In this document: piece after piece, positions 5,900 to 6,691 of the stretch
Layout of the letters: each line of letters starts with the position of its first letter
Position numbering within the stretch: position 1 is the stretch's first letter
Assembly: GCA_004556875.1 (NCBI GenBank)
Contig: SFFP01000105.1
Span: forward strand, 1-6,691
Length of the DNA stretch: 6,691 bases
From: Ruminococcus flavefaciens
Lineage (GTDB): Bacteria; Bacillota_A; Clostridia; Oscillospirales; Ruminococcaceae
Direction: 5' to 3'
Program-made: the position numbers and the translations under genes
Notes under the pieces: model-generated
The model's database searches: none
What the model was told of the DNA's origin: nothing
The model's input: the letters and a program-made list of their open reading frames with translations, nothing else

Positions 5900-6322
5900 A
5901 AAACCTTTTGCAAACAATATGAGAGCAATTATCTTGAAAATGATCACGAAGCCATTGTGGACAGGAAAACATGGGATACCGTACAGGAGATTATACGACA
6001 AAAGAAAGCGGTGACGGCAGCGGTCGGAAGAATTGGCGGCAGACCGCACTTTCTGTACGGAAAGCTCTACTGCGGCGAGTGCGGTGAACCGATGACACGA
6101 CGTACACTGAACGGCCCGAAAGGTATCAAGCATAAGGTATGGACTTGCAGAGGACGCCATGAGGGACGGAAAGGAAATGGCTGCAAGCTGAGGACGATCA
6201 AGGAGGATCTGCTGCTTCAGACTATAGAAGAGAGCATCGGGTGTGAGGTAAATGCCGAAAACGCTGCACAGATCCAGCGTGTGGTTATCACCGAAGAGGA
6301 TATTGCGGTCGAAACATCATAA
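5834..6322 (+). pseudogene. C-terminal remnant of a large serine recombinase
   Basis: Large serine recombinases integrate and excise mobile elements and are usually 450-600 residues, with an N-terminal catalytic serine domain. Only a C-terminal part remains here. Residues 30-52 (YESNYLENDHEAIVDRKTW) match the end of the recombinase domain. A zinc beta-ribbon follows, with C80-x-x-C83 in LYCGECGEPMTRR and C105...C117 in VWTCRGRHEGRKGNGCKL, then a short tail to the stop. The open frame allows an ATG at 5834, but the first 26 or so residues do not look like the family, and no convincing Shine-Dalgarno precedes it. The catalytic domain is absent, and the upstream frame is closed by a stop at 5783-5785. 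Homology begins near 5910, directly after a GC-rich repeat at 5883-5899, which may mark the deletion or insertion junction. A small retained DNA-binding protein is possible but less likely. It is the clearest evidence of past mobility here. Confidence 0.8.
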
Positions 6323-6347
6323 ATCAAGCGAGAAATAGCTTTTCCGC

Positions 6348-6384
6348 AAAAGAGCTAAAACGATTGTATTTCTGTAGCTTTTTT
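6348..6384 (+). terminator. Possible weak terminator after the recombinase remnant
   Basis: AAAAGAGCTA (6348-6357) can pair with TAGCTTTTTT (6375-6384) over 10 bp including one G-U pair, with a 17-base loop. The stem is A/U-rich and the loop long, so it would be weak. It separates the remnant from the promoter of the next gene. Confidence 0.4.
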
Positions 6385-6399
6385 GTTACTATATACAAA

Positions 6400-6437
6400 T
6401 GTCGGAAATCACAACATTTCTGTTGACAAATCCAACA
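6400..6437. promoter_or_regulatory. Two tandem 17-bp operator-like dyads
   Basis: TGTCG-N7-CAACA (6400-6416) and TGTTG-N7-CAACA (6421-6437) share one architecture; the second is a perfect 5-bp inverted repeat and the first has one mismatch. Their centres are 21 bp apart, two helical turns, so two dimers would bind the same DNA face. The second overlaps the -35 box. The small XRE regulator encoded just downstream is the likely ligand (autorepression). Confidence 0.6.
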
Positions 6438-6451
6438 TGATGGTATATAAT
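6423..6451 (+). promoter_or_regulatory. Consensus promoter of the right-hand XRE gene
   Basis: A perfect -35 TTGACA (6423-6428), a 17-bp spacer (6429-6445) and a perfect -10 TATAAT (6446-6451). So strong a promoter usually needs repression, consistent with the dyads covering it. Two Shine-Dalgarno-like sites follow: AAGGAGG (6456-6462), close to the transcription start and without a start codon, and AGGAGG (6474-6479), which serves the ATG at 6487. Confidence 0.9.
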
Positions 6452-6486
6452 ATATAAGGAGGCAGACATAGAGAGGAGGAAAAGTT

Positions 6487-6691
6487 ATGAAAGCTTTAAA
6501 TGAGAGATTGAGAGATGCAAGAAAGAACCTGCATCTGTCGCAGGAATACGTCTCTAAAGCTATAGGAATAAATAGAACTGCAATTGTTGAAATAGAATCC
6601 GGTAAACGTAAGGTATCTGTGGATGAACTTGCTAAGTTTAGCGAATTGTTCCAGATTTCTGTTGATGAACTTATGAATGGTAAAACAACGG
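6487..6691 (+). CDS. Small XRE-family regulator (3' end cut by window)
   Basis: The 68 visible residues are nearly all one XRE helix-turn-helix (about 5-62): RLRDARKNLHLSQEYVSKAI, then NRTAIVEIESGKRKVSVDEL, ending SVDELMNG. ATG 6487 follows AGGAGG at 6474-6479. The protein should bind DNA as a dimer, probably at the two TGTYG-N7-CAACA dyads over its own promoter. The right edge cuts the gene, so it could be a stand-alone repressor, an antitoxin, or the XRE partner of a second ImmA/IrrE peptidase; regulators with this HTH style are often followed by one. Its AT-rich composition differs from the protease gene and resembles the methyltransferase, suggesting a separate origin. The HTH call is firm; the role is open. 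Confidence 0.9.
   Translation, partial: MKALNERLRDARKNLHLSQEYVSKAIGINRTAIVEIESGKRKVSVDELAKFSELFQISVDELMNGKTT

Noticed and set aside
5657..6160. 167-residue minus-strand frame over the repeat region and recombinase remnant
   Set aside because: It is antisense to the conserved zinc ribbon and crosses palindromic repeats; it does not look like a real protein.
6423..6433. Eleven-base TTGACAAATCC shared with the minus strand at 3133-3143
   Set aside because: Exact 11-base matches are expected by chance many times in a window this size, and the flanks differ.

Overview
The window looks like an accessory region of a low-to-medium GC Firmicute, most likely a Ruminococcus or related Oscillospiraceae/Clostridia member. 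This is inferred from AGGAGG-type Shine-Dalgarno sites, near-consensus sigma-A promoters with 17-bp spacers, and protein styles (E. coli-type Tdk, SRAP protein, ImmA/IrrE protein, serine recombinase zinc ribbon). The species cannot be fixed from the sequence. No RNA genes or CRISPR array were seen.

Layout. (1) 1-925, minus strand: a C5-cytosine DNA methyltransferase with an excisionase-like HTH at its N-terminus, cut by the left edge, with its own promoter at 968-996. (2) 1019-3089, minus strand: a compact three-gene operon, read from 3089 downwards: an XRE-HTH/S24 (LexA/CI-like) self-cleaving repressor, thymidine kinase, and an SRAP (HMCES/YedK) abasic-site DNA-protein crosslink protein. (3) 3090-3518: a 429-bp control region with two divergent, near-consensus promoters whose -35 boxes lie back to back inside a long inverted repeat; each promoter is followed by a long leader (about 160-190 nt). 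(4) 3519-5609, plus strand: a 696-residue ImmA/IrrE-type zinc metallopeptidase with large unassigned flanking regions, followed by a clear terminator. (5) 5660-5905: short GC-rich hairpin repeats. (6) About 5834-6322: the C-terminal zinc-ribbon remnant of a large serine recombinase. (7) 6400-6691: a second, short XRE regulator, cut by the right edge, with two operator-like dyads on its promoter.

How the parts may work together (inference). The arrangement resembles known protease/repressor switches: ImmA-ImmR of ICEBs1 and IrrE-DdrO of Deinococcus, in which an HExxH protease cleaves an XRE repressor after DNA damage. Here, however, the divergent repressor also carries a LexA-type S24 autoproteolysis domain. 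The genes co-transcribed with the repressor act in nucleotide salvage (Tdk) and in protecting abasic sites in single-stranded DNA (SRAP). The locus could therefore be a self-contained DNA-damage response cassette with two possible ways of inactivating the repressor. The methyltransferase and the right-hand XRE gene are visibly more AT-rich than the centre, and a broken recombinase sits beside them, which suggests a mosaic of mobile-element pieces.
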